Of a stretch of DNA of 64,000 nucleotides, positions 1 through 8,248 are shown one piece after another (position 1 is the stretch's first letter; each line of letters starts with the position of its first letter). The position numbers were made by a program, and so were the translations under genes. The notes below the pieces were generated by a model. It made no database searches, had not been told where the DNA came from, and saw only the letters and a program-made list of their open reading frames with translations. The stretch comes from Curtobacterium sp. PhB115 (GTDB lineage Bacteria; Actinomycetota; Actinomycetes; Actinomycetales; Microbacteriaceae): positions 62,001 through 126,000 of the forward strand of contig NZ_RJKR01000011.1 of the NCBI RefSeq assembly GCF_003752025.1, in the 5' to 3' direction.

Positions 1-1352
1 TCGCCCTGTCGGGCGTCATCGCCGTCGGCGTCACGCATCTGGGGTTCCTCCGATCCGGCCATCGTTCCTCATTCGTTGCGTGGACGCTGATCGCTTGGAC
101 GGTCTTCGTGATCGCCGTGCTGGCGTTGCGCTTCGTGCCCGCCCGCTGGGTGACCGCCGTGGTCGTCGGTGGGGCGGTGGTCGTCGGGATCGCGGCGATC
201 GCGGGTCCGCCGAACACGAGCACCGACTCCGCGCGGTACGCCTGGGACGGCATCGTCCAGCATGCCGGTGTCTCACCGTACGCGCACACCCCCCAGTCCA
301 CGGCACTGTCCGGTCTCCGACCCGACTGGTTGTTCCCGGACAAGGTGGGTGGCACGTGCGACCCGCTGCAGCCCCGCTACCGGGGCCTCGGCGACGGGGC
401 TGACGGTCACTGCACCGCGATCAACCGTCCGGACGTCGTCACGATCTACCCGCCGATGGCCCAGCTCTGGTTCGCCGGTGTGCGCGCCTTCGTCCCGGCG
501 ACGGCCCAGTACATGCCGTTCCAGATCGCCGGACTGCTCGTCTCGCTCGGCGTCACCCTCGGGCTCGTCGCGGTGCTCCGCCGCCTCGGTCGCCCGACCT
601 GGTGGGCGGCGCTGTGGGCGTGGTCGCCGCTCGTCGCCTCCGAGGCGGTCACGAACTCGCACGTCGACGTCGTCGGTGCCGCGCTCGCCACGGCCGGCGC
701 AGTACTGGTGGCGTTCGGCCGACCGATCTGGGGAGGGATCGCGCTGGGGGCTGCGACGGCGACGAAGCTGATCCCGGCGATCGTGTACCCGGCGCTGCTC
801 GGCCGGTGGCGGTCGTGGTGGGCGATCCCGGTGGGCATCGTGTTCTTCGGGCTGCTCTACGTGCCGTACGTGCTGAGCACGGGGCTCGACGTGCTCGGGT
901 ACCTGCCCGGCTACCTCAGCGAGGAGGGCTACGAGGACGGCTCCCGGTTCGCGCTCGTGTCGCTCGTGTTCCGGGGTGATGCGGCCACCGTGGTGGTCGG
1001 GCTCATCGTCCTGCTCGCCGCGTTCGTGGCGTGGCGGTTGTCCGACCCGTCGCGGCCGTGGTCCGGCGAGGTGCTGATGATCGGCGTGACGTTCCTCGCG
1101 GTGACCCCGCGCTACCCCTGGTACGCGCTGCTGCTCATCCCGTTCGTGGTGCTGTCCGGCCGGTGGGAGTGGTTGTCGATCGGACTCGCGATCGCGCTCC
1201 GAGGGGTGTGGCCGTCGGCGGACGCCTACCGGTGGTGGTTGCTCGCCGCCGTGGCCGTCATCGTGGTGGTGACGCTCCTGCGCACGAGCCGGTCGGACTG
1301 GCGGCGCTGGTGGGGACGGCTGTCGTTCCGGCGCCTCCAACACGTACGCTGA
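1..1352 (+). CDS. Membrane glycosyltransferase (GT87/DUF2029-like), 5'-partial
   Basis: The reading frame is open from base 3 to the stop at 1350-1352 with no stop upstream, so the gene begins before the window. An internal GTG at 108 lies inside an apparent membrane segment and is probably not the start. The visible 449 residues are a string of hydrophobic segments broken by a loop with YPPMAQLWF, then NSHVD and GAATATKLIP, the pattern of polyprenol-phosphate-sugar-dependent membrane mannosyltransferases (GT87/DUF2029, related to MptA/B). By family it would move a sugar from a lipid carrier to a cell-envelope acceptor outside the membrane. The exact donor and acceptor cannot be read from sequence. 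The stop overlaps the -10 of moaA, so the two genes need not share a function. Confidence 0.7.
   Translation, partial: ALSGVIAVGVTHLGFLRSGHRSSFVAWTLIAWTVFVIAVLALRFVPARWVTAVVVGGAVVVGIAAIAGPPNTSTDSARYAWDGIVQHAGVSPYAHTPQSTALSGLRPDWLFPDKVGGTCDPLQPRYRGLGDGADGHCTAINRPDVVTIYPPMAQLWFAGVRAFVPATAQYMPFQIAGLLVSLGVTLGLVAVLRRLGRPTWWAALWAWSPLVASEAVTNSHVDVVGAALATAGAVLVAFGRPIWGGIALGAATATKLIPAIVYPALLGRWRSWWAIPVGIVFFGLLYVPYVLSTGLDVLGYLPGYLSEEGYEDGSRFALVSLVFRGDAATVVVGLIVLLAAFVAWRLSDPSRPWSGEVLMIGVTFLAVTPRYPWYALLLIPFVVLSGRWEWLSIGLAIALRGVWPSADAYRWWLLAAVAVIVVVTLLRTSRSDWRRWWGRLSFRRLQHVR
1345..1350 (+). promoter_or_regulatory. -10 hexamer (TACGCT), leaderless promoter of moaA
   Basis: TACGCT ends on the first base of the upstream stop codon and lies 7 nt before the moaA ATG at 1358. 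Transcription would begin at or next to the start codon. The same TANNNT-to-start spacing recurs in front of many genes here, which makes 1358 the preferred moaA start. Confidence 0.55.
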
Positions 1353-1357
1353 CGACC

Positions 1358-2428
1358 ATGGCACCCGCGACCCTGCTCGGCACGACCGGTTCCGTGGACC
1401 CGGCGTCCGACGGGCTCCTCGACCGCTTCGGGCGTCGCGCCGTCGACCTGCGGGTGTCGCTGACCGAGCGCTGCAACCTCCGCTGCACGTACTGCATGCC
1501 CGCGGCCGGGCTGCCGTTCGCCCCGGACGGCGAGCTCATGACCGCATCCGAGATCGAGCGGCTGGTCCGGATCGGATCCGGACGCTTCGGGGTCAGGAAG
1601 GTGCGCTTCACCGGCGGCGAGCCGATGCTCCGACACGACCTGGTCGACGTGATCGCGCGGTGCGCAGCGCTGCCCGACGCCCCCGAGCTCTCGCTCACCA
1701 CCAACGCCATCGGGCTCGCGCACCGGGCGCAGGCCCTCTACGACGCGGGACTCCGACGGGTGAACGTCTCGCTCGACACCGTCGACCCGGACGTCTTCAC
1801 CACGGTGACCCGCCGGCCGTTCCTGGACAAGGTGATCGCCGGGCTGTCGGCCGCGCACGAGGCCGGACTCGACATCAAGGTGAACGCGGTGCTGCTCCGC
1901 GGTGTGAACGACGGCACCGCGCCGGAGCTCCTCCGCTGGTGCCTGGAGCGCGGCTACGAACTCCGGTTCATCGAGCAGATGCCGCTCGACCCCGACCACG
2001 CCTGGGACCGCACCGAGATGGTCACCGCGGCCGAGACCCGCGCGATGCTCGCCCCGTCGTTCGTGCTGACCCCGGACGACGCCCCGCGCGACGGCGCCCC
2101 GGCGGAACGGTTCCGCGTGCACGCGCGCGACGCCGCCGCGCCGTCGGGCGTCGGCGAGATGCTCGGGACCGTCGGGATCATCGCGAGCATCACCGAGTCG
2201 TTCTGCGCCGACTGCACCCGCACCCGACTGACCGCCGACGGGAACGTCCGGAGCTGCCTGTTCTCGGACGAGGAGACCGACGTGCTCGGGCCGATGCGCG
2301 CGGGGGCGACCGACGACCAGGTCGCCGAGCTGTGGCGGCGGGCGATGTGGGCGAAGCCCCGCGACCACGGGGACGACAGCGACGAGCTGGTGCACCCGAC
2401 GCGTGGCATGAGCGCGATCGGTGGCTGA
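1358..2428 (+). CDS. moaA: GTP 3',8-cyclase MoaA
   Basis: Radical-SAM enzyme of the first step of molybdenum cofactor synthesis, turning GTP into (8S)-3',8-cyclo-GTP, which MoaC converts to cyclic pyranopterin monophosphate. The N-terminal SAM cluster is CNLRCTYC with cysteines at about residues 39, 43 and 46. The second cluster that binds GTP uses cysteines near 283, 286 and 300 in CADCTRTR...VRSC. The protein ends in SAIGG, the conserved C-terminal double glycine. At 356 residues it is close to family length. moaD follows within a few bases. No moaC, moaE or mogA is in the window, so the pathway must be completed elsewhere. Confidence 0.95.
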   Translation: MAPATLLGTTGSVDPASDGLLDRFGRRAVDLRVSLTERCNLRCTYCMPAAGLPFAPDGELMTASEIERLVRIGSGRFGVRKVRFTGGEPMLRHDLVDVIARCAALPDAPELSLTTNAIGLAHRAQALYDAGLRRVNVSLDTVDPDVFTTVTRRPFLDKVIAGLSAAHEAGLDIKVNAVLLRGVNDGTAPELLRWCLERGYELRFIEQMPLDPDHAWDRTEMVTAAETRAMLAPSFVLTPDDAPRDGAPAERFRVHARDAAAPSGVGEMLGTVGIIASITESFCADCTRTRLTADGNVRSCLFSDEETDVLGPMRAGATDDQVAELWRRAMWAKPRDHGDDSDELVHPTRGMSAIGG

Positions 2429-2432
2429 GGGC

Positions 2433-2672
2433 GTGACCACGATCCGCTTCTTCGCCGCTGCCCGCGCGGCGGTCGGTGTCGACTCGCTGTCGACCACGGC
2501 CGGCACGATCGACGAGGCCGTGCGCGAGGTCGCCGCCGTCGACCCCGAACGCTGGGCGGCCCTGCAGGAGCGCTGCTCGTACCTCGTCGACGGCGTGACC
2601 ACGCGCGACCGGGGCACCTCGCTCGCCGGCGTCGAGGTCGTCGACGTCATGCCGCCCTTCGCCGGCGGCTGA
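2433..2672 (+). CDS. moaD: Molybdopterin synthase sulfur-carrier subunit MoaD
   Basis: Ubiquitin-like small subunit of molybdopterin synthase. It opens with TTIRFFAAARAAVG and ends in VVDVMPPFAGG. The terminal diglycine is the residue that is adenylylated and thiocarboxylated by a MoeB/MoeZ-type enzyme, and one is encoded at 7098-8153. The GTG at 2433, 4 nt after the moaA stop, gives 79 residues and the usual family N-terminus. A GTG 12 nt upstream (2421) is in frame and would add four residues. The gene is evidently translated with moaA. Confidence 0.88.
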   Translation: MTTIRFFAAARAAVGVDSLSTTAGTIDEAVREVAAVDPERWAALQERCSYLVDGVTTRDRGTSLAGVEVVDVMPPFAGG

Positions 2673-2693
2673 GCTCGGCGGAGCGTCGCCTCC

Positions 2694-2768
2694 CTCCGCC
2701 GGAGTCTCCTTCCGTCCGCCGACGTGTCCTGGCGTCCGCCTGCGTCTCCTGGCGTCCGCCGACGTCTC
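2694..2768. repeat. 20-bp tandem array next to palindrome A1
   Basis: About four imperfect copies of a 20-bp unit built on GTCCGCC-GACGTCTCCT run from just after the moaD stop into the left edge of the inverted repeat at 2769. GTCCGCC recurs at 2714, 2734 and 2754, a period of 20. No coding signal is seen. Confidence 0.75.
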
Positions 2769-2827
2769 CTTCGTGAGCAGAAATGGTCGGGTCGCGCGAC
2801 GCCACCCGACCATTTCTGCTCACGAAG
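2769..2827. repeat. Inverted repeat, family A copy 1
   Basis: Two perfect 24-nt arms, beginning CTTCGTGAGCAGAAATGG, surround an 11-nt loop. It lies between the convergent moaD and chaA genes, so it could act as a bidirectional terminator. The arm sequence reappears at 49219-49273 and 60975-61033, which a terminator alone would not require. Confidence 0.9.
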
Positions 2828-2867
2828 CGCGCCCGGCACCCGCGCGCGCGGCCCGCGCGCGCGCCCG

Positions 2868-3980
2868 CTACGGCGAGACGGACAGCACGATGAACGCGGC
2901 GAAGATCACCAGGTGCACCCCGCCCTGCAGCCGCGTCGCGCGCCCCGGCAGCACCGTGAGCACCGCCGCGACGATCGTCAGCGCGAGGAGCACGATCTGG
3001 CTCGACCCGAGGCCGAGCAGCAGCGTGCCGGGCATGAACAGCGACGCGACCGCGATCGACGGGATCGTCAGGCCGATCGACGCCATGGCCGAGCCCATCG
3101 CCAGGTTCAGGCTCGTCTGGATCCGGTTCCGGGCGGCGGCCTTCGAGGCGGCGATGCCCTCGGGCAGCAGGATGAGCAGCGCGATCACCACACCGACGAA
3201 CGACGGCGGGAACCCGACAGCCGCGACCCCGGCCTCGATCGCCGGCGACTCGACCTTGGCGAGGCCGACGACCGCGACGAGTGCGACCACCAGCAACCCG
3301 AGGGACACGAGCGTGGCACGGCCGGTCGGGTGTGCGGCGTGGGCGGACTCGGACTCGGAGGCGGACTCGGCGAGGACCCCGCCGGCGCGGTTGACGGGCA
3401 GGAAGAAGTCCCGGTGCGCCACGGTCTGCGTCAGCACGAACAGCCCGTACAGCACGAGGGACGCCACCGCCACGAACACCAGCTGCGTGCCCGTGAAGGA
3501 CGCGTCGTCGGTGCCGGTCGTGAAGGTCGGCAGCACCAGGGTCAGCACGGCGAGGGCGGCGACCGTCATCGTCGCGGCGCTCGCGCCCTCTTGGTTGAAC
3601 CGGACGGTGTTGTGGCGCAGGGTCCCGATCAGGATCGCGAGCCCGACCAGGCCGTTCATCGTGATCATCACCGCCGAGAACACGGTGTCGCGGGCGAGGG
3701 TCTCGGCCTGCGCGCCGCCGGAGCTCGACAGCGAGATGATCAGCGCGACCTCGATGATCGTCACGGCGACGGCGAGCACGAGCGAGCCGAACGGTTCACC
3801 GACGCGGTGCGCGACCACCTCGGCGTGGTGCACCGCTGCCAGGACGGTCGCGGCGAGGACGACCGCGACGATCGCGACCACCGCGGTGCCGAGGCCGTAC
3901 CGGCCGTACGAGAACGCGAGCACGACGGCCGCCAGGATCGGGGTGCCGACGGGCCACGCCTTGGAGAACCAGGAGGTCAT
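2868..3980 (-). CDS. chaA: Ca2+/H+ antiporter, ChaA family
   Basis: A 370-residue membrane protein with about eleven hydrophobic segments. The sequence HAEVVAHRVGEPFGSLVLA followed by TIIEVALI is the signature acidic region of the CaCA-family alpha-1 repeat, and a second acidic repeat appears near LLILLPEGIAASKAA. These proteins expel Ca2+ (and in some cases Na+ or K+) in exchange for protons. Length matches E. coli ChaA. The ATG is 12 nt after the modC stop, so read-through from the mod operon is possible, and GAGAAT 6 nt before the ATG may give a separate start. No direct link to molybdate is known. Confidence 0.88.
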   Translation of the reverse strand: MTSWFSKAWPVGTPILAAVVLAFSYGRYGLGTAVVAIVAVVLAATVLAAVHHAEVVAHRVGEPFGSLVLAVAVTIIEVALIISLSSSGGAQAETLARDTVFSAVMITMNGLVGLAILIGTLRHNTVRFNQEGASAATMTVAALAVLTLVLPTFTTGTDDASFTGTQLVFVAVASLVLYGLFVLTQTVAHRDFFLPVNRAGGVLAESASESESAHAAHPTGRATLVSLGLLVVALVAVVGLAKVESPAIEAGVAAVGFPPSFVGVVIALLILLPEGIAASKAAARNRIQTSLNLAMGSAMASIGLTIPSIAVASLFMPGTLLLGLGSSQIVLLALTIVAAVLTVLPGRATRLQGGVHLVIFAAFIVLSVSP

Positions 3981-3992
3981 CCGACCATTCTC

Positions 3993-5018
3993 TCAACCGC
4001 GCGGCGCGTACACCGCCAGTTCGTTCGGTGGGACGTCGATGCGGACCTGGTCGCCGGGTGCGAGTCCGAGGGCCGTCACCCGCGAGAGCGTCAGGTCCGC
4101 CACCAGGTCGCCGGCCCGCACGCGCACGAGTCCGTCTCGGGGTTCCAGCGACACCACTCGGCGCACGGCCCCGGAGCCGTCCCGCGTCAGCACGGCGGCC
4201 GTCGGGTGGTAGGCACCGACGACCGGCCGGCCGGGAGGCACGGTGTGCGCCGTCGACGTCAGCTCGCCCCCGTCGTCGGTCCGGATCCCACCCCCGGTGG
4301 CGGTGCCGCGCACGAGCGCGAGTCCGGAGAACGCCGCCGCGAACGCACTGGTCGGCCGTCCGAGCACGGCGGCCGGTGTGCCGTCCTCGACGACCCGTCC
4401 CCGTTCGACCACGACGACGCGGTCGGCCAGGGCGACGACCTCGACGGGGTCGTGCGTGACGAGCACGGCCGGTCGTCCGGTGACCGCGGTCCTGAGCGCT
4501 GCGCGCACCTCGTCGCGCGCGGCGAGGTCGAGCGCCGAGGTGGGTTCGTCGAGCAGCAGGACGGCCGGGTCGGTGGCGAGTGCCCTGGCGATCGCGACGC
4601 GCTGGGCCTGCCCACCGGAGAGCGTCCCCGCTGCCCGCTCCGCCAGGTCCCCGATGCCGACCACGTCGAGTGCCGCCCGGGCACGAGCGCGCGCTGCCGA
4701 CCGCGATGACCCCGCGGCGCGCGGTCCGAAGGCGACGTTCCCGAGGACGTCGAGGAAGGGGAACAGGTCGGGCCGCTGGGCCACGAGCCCGACCCGGCGA
4801 CGGTGTGCGGGCACCGAGCGGCGTGCGTCGGACACGACCGTGCCGCCGAGGGCGACCTCGCCGTCGTCGATCGGCAGCAGGCCGGCGAGCGCCTCGACCA
4901 CGGTGGACTTGCCGGCGCCGTTCGGTCCGACGACGGCGACGCACTCCCCCGCGGCGACCGTCAGGGCGATGTCGACGTCCCGCCGGTGCACGACCACCCG
5001 GGCACGGACGCCGGTCAC
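3993..5018 (-). CDS. modC: Molybdate ABC transporter ATP-binding protein ModC
   Basis: A 341-residue ATPase. Walker [10 protein letters not shown] is at about residues 31-39, the signature is [15 protein letters not shown], and Walker B is [11 protein letters not shown]. The C-terminal third carries a TOBE-type ligand-binding domain, as in ModC. Its GTG start overlaps the modB stop in a GTGA arrangement, so the two are translationally coupled. With ModA and ModB it would import molybdate, and possibly tungstate, at the cost of ATP. The ModC assignment rests on its genomic neighbours and TOBE domain. The ATPase core alone would not distinguish it from other oxyanion importers. Confidence 0.9.
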   Translation of the reverse strand: MTGVRARVVVHRRDVDIALTVAAGECVAVVGPNGAGKSTVVEALAGLLPIDDGEVALGGTVVSDARRSVPAHRRRVGLVAQRPDLFPFLDVLGNVAFGPRAAGSSRSAARARARAALDVVGIGDLAERAAGTLSGGQAQRVAIARALATDPAVLLLDEPTSALDLAARDEVRAALRTAVTGRPAVLVTHDPVEVVALADRVVVVERGRVVEDGTPAAVLGRPTSAFAAAFSGLALVRGTATGGGIRTDDGGELTSTAHTVPPGRPVVGAYHPTAAVLTRDGSGAVRRVVSLEPRDGLVRVRAGDLVADLTLSRVTALGLAPGDQVRIDVPPNELAVYAPRG

Positions 5019-5815
5019 GCGGTGACCCCACGGGTCCGGAGCGACGACGCCCCGATCACGACGACGGCGACCACGACGAGCACGACCGCGAGGGCCACGG
5101 CGGTGTCCGGGTCGACCTCACGCTGCAGGTAGATCTCGAGCGGCAGCGTCCGGGTCACGCCCTGCAGGCTGCCGGCGAAGGTCAGCGTCGCGCCGAACTC
5201 ACCGAGGGCCCTGGCGAAGCAGAGCACGAGTCCGGAGACGATCCCGGGCAGCACCCGCGGTGTCGTGACGGTGAGGAACGTGCGGGTCGGGCCGGCGCCG
5301 AGCGTCGCGGCGACCCGTTCGAACCGATCGCCCTCGACCCGGAGGGCGCCTTCGATCGACGACACCAGGAACGGCATCGCGACGAAGGTCTGGGCGATCA
5401 CGACGGCCGTCGTGGTGAACGCGATGCGCAGCCCGTGCTCGTCGAGGAACCCGCCGAGCACGCCGATCCGACCGAACGCGGCGAGGAGCGCGAGCCCGCC
5501 GACGACCGGCGGGAGCACGAGCGGCAGGAGGACCACCGCGCGGGCGACGCCGACCCACCGCGATCTTGAACGCGCGAAGACGACGGCGAGCGGGTACCCG
5601 AGCACGAAGGCGACCGCCGTGGCCGCGAGGGCGGTGCCGAGGCTCAGGCCGAGTGCGGTGAGCGACGCCGTCGAGGTGACGAGCGCGCCGAACGACGACC
5701 AGTCGACGCGGCCGAGCATCGCGAGCACGGGGACGACGACGAACAGGCCGCCGAGCACCGCCGGCAGCGGCAACCACCAGGCGATCGGTGGCCGTCCGTC
5801 AGCCCGCGACGACAC
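5015..5815 (-). CDS. modB: Molybdate ABC transporter permease ModB
   Basis: A 266-residue inner-membrane permease with about five to six hydrophobic segments. The cytoplasmic EAA loop reads [22 protein letters not shown], shared by ModB and CysT/W permeases, and the protein ends its core with [14 protein letters not shown], typical of ModB. GTG start, 3 nt after the modA stop. It forms the channel driven by ModC and fed by the ModA lipoprotein. Confidence 0.92.
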   Translation of the reverse strand: MSSRADGRPPIAWWLPLPAVLGGLFVVVPVLAMLGRVDWSSFGALVTSTASLTALGLSLGTALAATAVAFVLGYPLAVVFARSRSRWVGVARAVVLLPLVLPPVVGGLALLAAFGRIGVLGGFLDEHGLRIAFTTTAVVIAQTFVAMPFLVSSIEGALRVEGDRFERVAATLGAGPTRTFLTVTTPRVLPGIVSGLVLCFARALGEFGATLTFAGSLQGVTRTLPLEIYLQREVDPDTAVALAVVLVVVAVVVIGASSLRTRGVTA

Positions 5816-5818
5816 GGG

Positions 5819-6631
5819 TCAGGGCTTCCCGAAGCCGGCGGCGGCGAGCACCTTCTGGCCGGCGTCGGACCGCACGTAGTCCGAGAACGCCTGGGCGAGT
5901 TCCGGGTCCTGTGACTCCTGCAGCACGCCGATCGGGTACGTGTTCACGGCCTTGCTCGACTCGTCGAACGGGACGCCGTCGACCTTGCCGCCGGATCCCT
6001 GCACGTCCGTGACGTACACCAGGCCGGCGTCGGCCTGCCCGGACTCGACCTTGCCGAGCACGTCGGTGACGGACTGTTCCTCGCTGACCGGCTCGAGGTG
6101 GACGCCCGATGCGGACTCGACCTTCGCCGTCGCGGCGCCGCACGGCACCGGTGCTGCACAGGTCACGAGCTGCACGTCCGAGCCGGTCAGGTCCTGCAGC
6201 CCGGTGATGCCCTCGGGGTTCCCCGGCGCGACGGCGATCTCGAGGACGTTCGTGGCGAAGTCCTCCGGCGACCCGCTCGCCAGGTCGGACGTGCCGAGCT
6301 TCGCCATGTTCGCCTCGTCGGCGGAGGCGAACACGTCGGCCGGGGCGCCGTTCTGGATCTGCGTGACGAGGTCGCTCGAGCCGGCGAACGAGAACGTGAT
6401 CGTCGTGCCGGGGTGCGCTGCCTCGTACTGCTTGCCGAGCGTCGTGAAGGTCTGCTGCAAGGAGGCCGCCGCGAACACGGTGATGGAGCCCGTCGGGCCG
6501 GCACTCGTCGACGCTGACGGTGACGACGACGCCCCGGCCCGGTCGTTGCCGGTCGAGCACGCCGCGAGCCCGAGGGCGGCGACGGCGACGAGCGACAGCG
6601 CTGCGAGCGATCGGGTGGAGCGTCGGTTCAT
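5819..6631 (-). CDS. modA: Molybdate-binding lipoprotein ModA
   Basis: A 270-residue periplasmic-type binding protein. Residues 1-25 form a lipoprotein signal (RR near the start, hydrophobic core, lipobox LAAC with Cys at about 25). A serine- and threonine-rich linker follows, then the ModA core with ITVFAAASLQQTF, FSFAGSSDL and GAPADVFASAD, whose serines and alanine contact oxyanion in characterised ModA proteins. LVYVTDV near the C-terminal half is also conserved. The ATG overlaps the stop of the regulator gene upstream in an ATGA arrangement. The molybdate call follows family motifs, and tungstate cannot be excluded. Confidence 0.93.
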   Translation of the reverse strand: MNRRSTRSLAALSLVAVAALGLAACSTGNDRAGASSSPSASTSAGPTGSITVFAAASLQQTFTTLGKQYEAAHPGTTITFSFAGSSDLVTQIQNGAPADVFASADEANMAKLGTSDLASGSPEDFATNVLEIAVAPGNPEGITGLQDLTGSDVQLVTCAAPVPCGAATAKVESASGVHLEPVSEEQSVTDVLGKVESGQADAGLVYVTDVQGSGGKVDGVPFDESSKAVNTYPIGVLQESQDPELAQAFSDYVRSDAGQKVLAAAGFGKP

Positions 6632-7044
6632 CGGGGTTCCTCCTGCTGGGCGGGCGCCTCGACGACGACCATGGTGGCCTTGACGGACGCGACGGCGACG
6701 GACCCGACCTCGAGCCCGAGGTCGCGCACCGCCTCGGCGCTCATGAGCGACACGACCCGGTGCGGGCCGCACTGCAGCTCGACCTGCGCCATCACGGTGT
6801 CGACGACGAGGTCGGTGACGATGCCGACGAACCGGTTCCGCGCCGAGCTCTTCACCCCCGTGGCCGGATCGGCGAGCTCGGTGCTCCTGGCCCTGGCGTA
6901 CTCGGCGACCTGACGCCCGTCGACGACGGCGCGTCCGGCATCGTCCGTGCCGCGTCCGAAGGTGCCGGTGTCGACGAGTCGGCGGACCGTGTCGTCGCTC
7001 ACCCCGAGGAAGCTGGCCGCATCGCGGATCCGCAGTTGCGTCAT
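6628..7044 (-). CDS. HTH-TOBE domain molybdate-responsive regulator
   Basis: A 138-residue protein in two parts. Residues 1-60 resemble an excisionase/MerR-type helix-turn-helix (RIRDAASFLGVSDDTVRRLVD). Residues about 65-130 form a TOBE/Mop domain (SARNRFVGIVTDLVVDTVMAQVELQCGPHRVVSLMS) that binds molybdate in related proteins. It is not classical ModE, which has a winged helix and two Mop repeats. Its stop overlaps the modA start, so it heads the modABC operon and probably reports molybdate status to it. TAGGAT sits 9 nt before the ATG. Whether it represses or activates cannot be told from sequence. Confidence 0.85.
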   Translation of the reverse strand: MTQLRIRDAASFLGVSDDTVRRLVDTGTFGRGTDDAGRAVVDGRQVAEYARARSTELADPATGVKSSARNRFVGIVTDLVVDTVMAQVELQCGPHRVVSLMSAEAVRDLGLEVGSVAVASVKATMVVVEAPAQQEEPR

Positions 7045-7097
7045 GATCCGTCGATCCTAGCCGCGGAAGCGGCGCAGTGGACCCGATCCGCGTCGGA

Positions 7098-8153
7098 TCA
7101 GGACGTCTGCTCGACCGAGACGGGCAAGCCCTCCCGACGCCAGGCGTCGAAGCCGCCGTCGAGGACCGCCACGCGCCTCCAGGCCGGTTGTCCGGCAGCC
7201 CACGCGTCCGCACGCGGCCCACGAGCGCAGTACACGACCACGTCCGCCGTGCCGGTGTCGTCGGTGACGGCGCCGGCGACGACGCCGTCGGCGCGTTCGG
7301 CGGCGGTGCGCACGTCCACCACCACGACCGTGTCCTCGGGGTCGGCGAGTCGCGCCGCGAGCGCCGACGCGGCGATCCGCGGTGCGCCGACCGCCGACAC
7401 CGGTACAGGTCGGCGGGAGCCCGGCCCGCGTCGGAGCGGGCTCTCGGTCCACCGCCACCGGCGTGCGTCGACGGTCAGGACCCGGCCGAGCAGGGGGTCC
7501 CCGGTGCCCGTGACCAGAGCGGTGACCTGGGCGGCCATCACCGCGCCGACCGCACCGCAGAGTGCAGGGAGGACGCCGTCGACGGCGCACGAGCCCTCGT
7601 CGGGCAGGGCGTCCGGGTGCAGGTCGTGGAAGTCGACACCGTCCGGTCCAGCGTCGCGGAAGACGCTCACCTGGCCGTCGCGACCGAGCACCGTCCCCCA
7701 CACGAACGGGACGCCGGCGTCGGCGCACGCGTCGGAGACCTGGCGGGTGACGACGACCGAGTCGGCAGCGTCCACCACGACGTCGTGCCCGGCGACCAGG
7801 TCCGGGGTGAATCGACCGACGACCGCGACGGCCTCGACCTCCGGGTCGACCGCGCGGGCACGCGCCGTGGCGACCTCGGCCTTCGGGGACCCGACGTCCG
7901 CAGCCGTGAACAGGGTCTGGCGGGCCAGGTTCGACGCGTCGACGACGTCCGGGTCGACCACGGTCAGCCTCCCCACGCCGGCCAGGTACGCGATGACGGG
8001 AGCACCGAGGCCACCGGCACCGACGACCAGCACCCGTGCTCCGGCCAGTCGACGCAGCCCGGTCGCGCCGACGTCGGCGAGCGCGGCGGTCCGGGAGCCG
8101 AGTCGCGTGCGCCACGGGGACAGCTGCGCGACGGGGTCGACGATGGGGTCCAT
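7098..8153 (-). CDS. moeZ: MoeZ/MoeB-type adenylyltransferase-rhodanese fusion
   Basis: A two-domain enzyme of about 351 residues. The N-terminal E1-like domain has the nucleotide-binding ARVLVVGAGGLGAPVIAYLA and DVVVDAADS, and the C-terminal rhodanese domain has DVRTAAER and a candidate persulfide cysteine in VVYCARGPRA. Such proteins adenylylate the diglycine end of MoaD (and ThiS/CysO-like carriers) and then add sulfur. The CXXC pairs that bind zinc in E. coli MoeB are not visible. I prefer the ATG at 8153: CAGAAT lies 6 nt upstream and the protein then starts at the conserved region, while an in-frame start 48 nt upstream would add a poor tail. It precedes the mod operon on the same strand. 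Confidence 0.85.
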   Translation of the reverse strand: MDPIVDPVAQLSPWRTRLGSRTAALADVGATGLRRLAGARVLVVGAGGLGAPVIAYLAGVGRLTVVDPDVVDASNLARQTLFTAADVGSPKAEVATARARAVDPEVEAVAVVGRFTPDLVAGHDVVVDAADSVVVTRQVSDACADAGVPFVWGTVLGRDGQVSVFRDAGPDGVDFHDLHPDALPDEGSCAVDGVLPALCGAVGAVMAAQVTALVTGTGDPLLGRVLTVDARRWRWTESPLRRGPGSRRPVPVSAVGAPRIAASALAARLADPEDTVVVVDVRTAAERADGVVAGAVTDDTGTADVVVYCARGPRADAWAAGQPAWRRVAVLDGGFDAWRREGLPVSVEQTS

Positions 8154-8248
8154 CCCGTCATTCTGGCCGGTCGCACCGAATGCCTGCATGTGAACGCTCA
8201 ACGGATGATCGCGGCGGATGCCCAGAGCCGCTCGGTACGGTCGCGGGC

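Noticed and set aside
1-107. GTG at 108 as the true start of the first gene
   Set aside because: The frame stays open to the window edge and encodes hydrophobic sequence that continues the membrane segment; there is no -10 or ribosome binding site before 108.
2769-2827. Family A palindrome as an ordinary terminator only
   Set aside because: No T-run follows, and the arm sequence is conserved at three loci, one between co-directional genes. Termination may be a side function.
8154-8201. An upstream in-frame start for moeZ adding 16 residues
   Set aside because: The extension shows no family similarity, and the -10-like CAGAAT lies inside it, 6 nt before the ATG at 8153.
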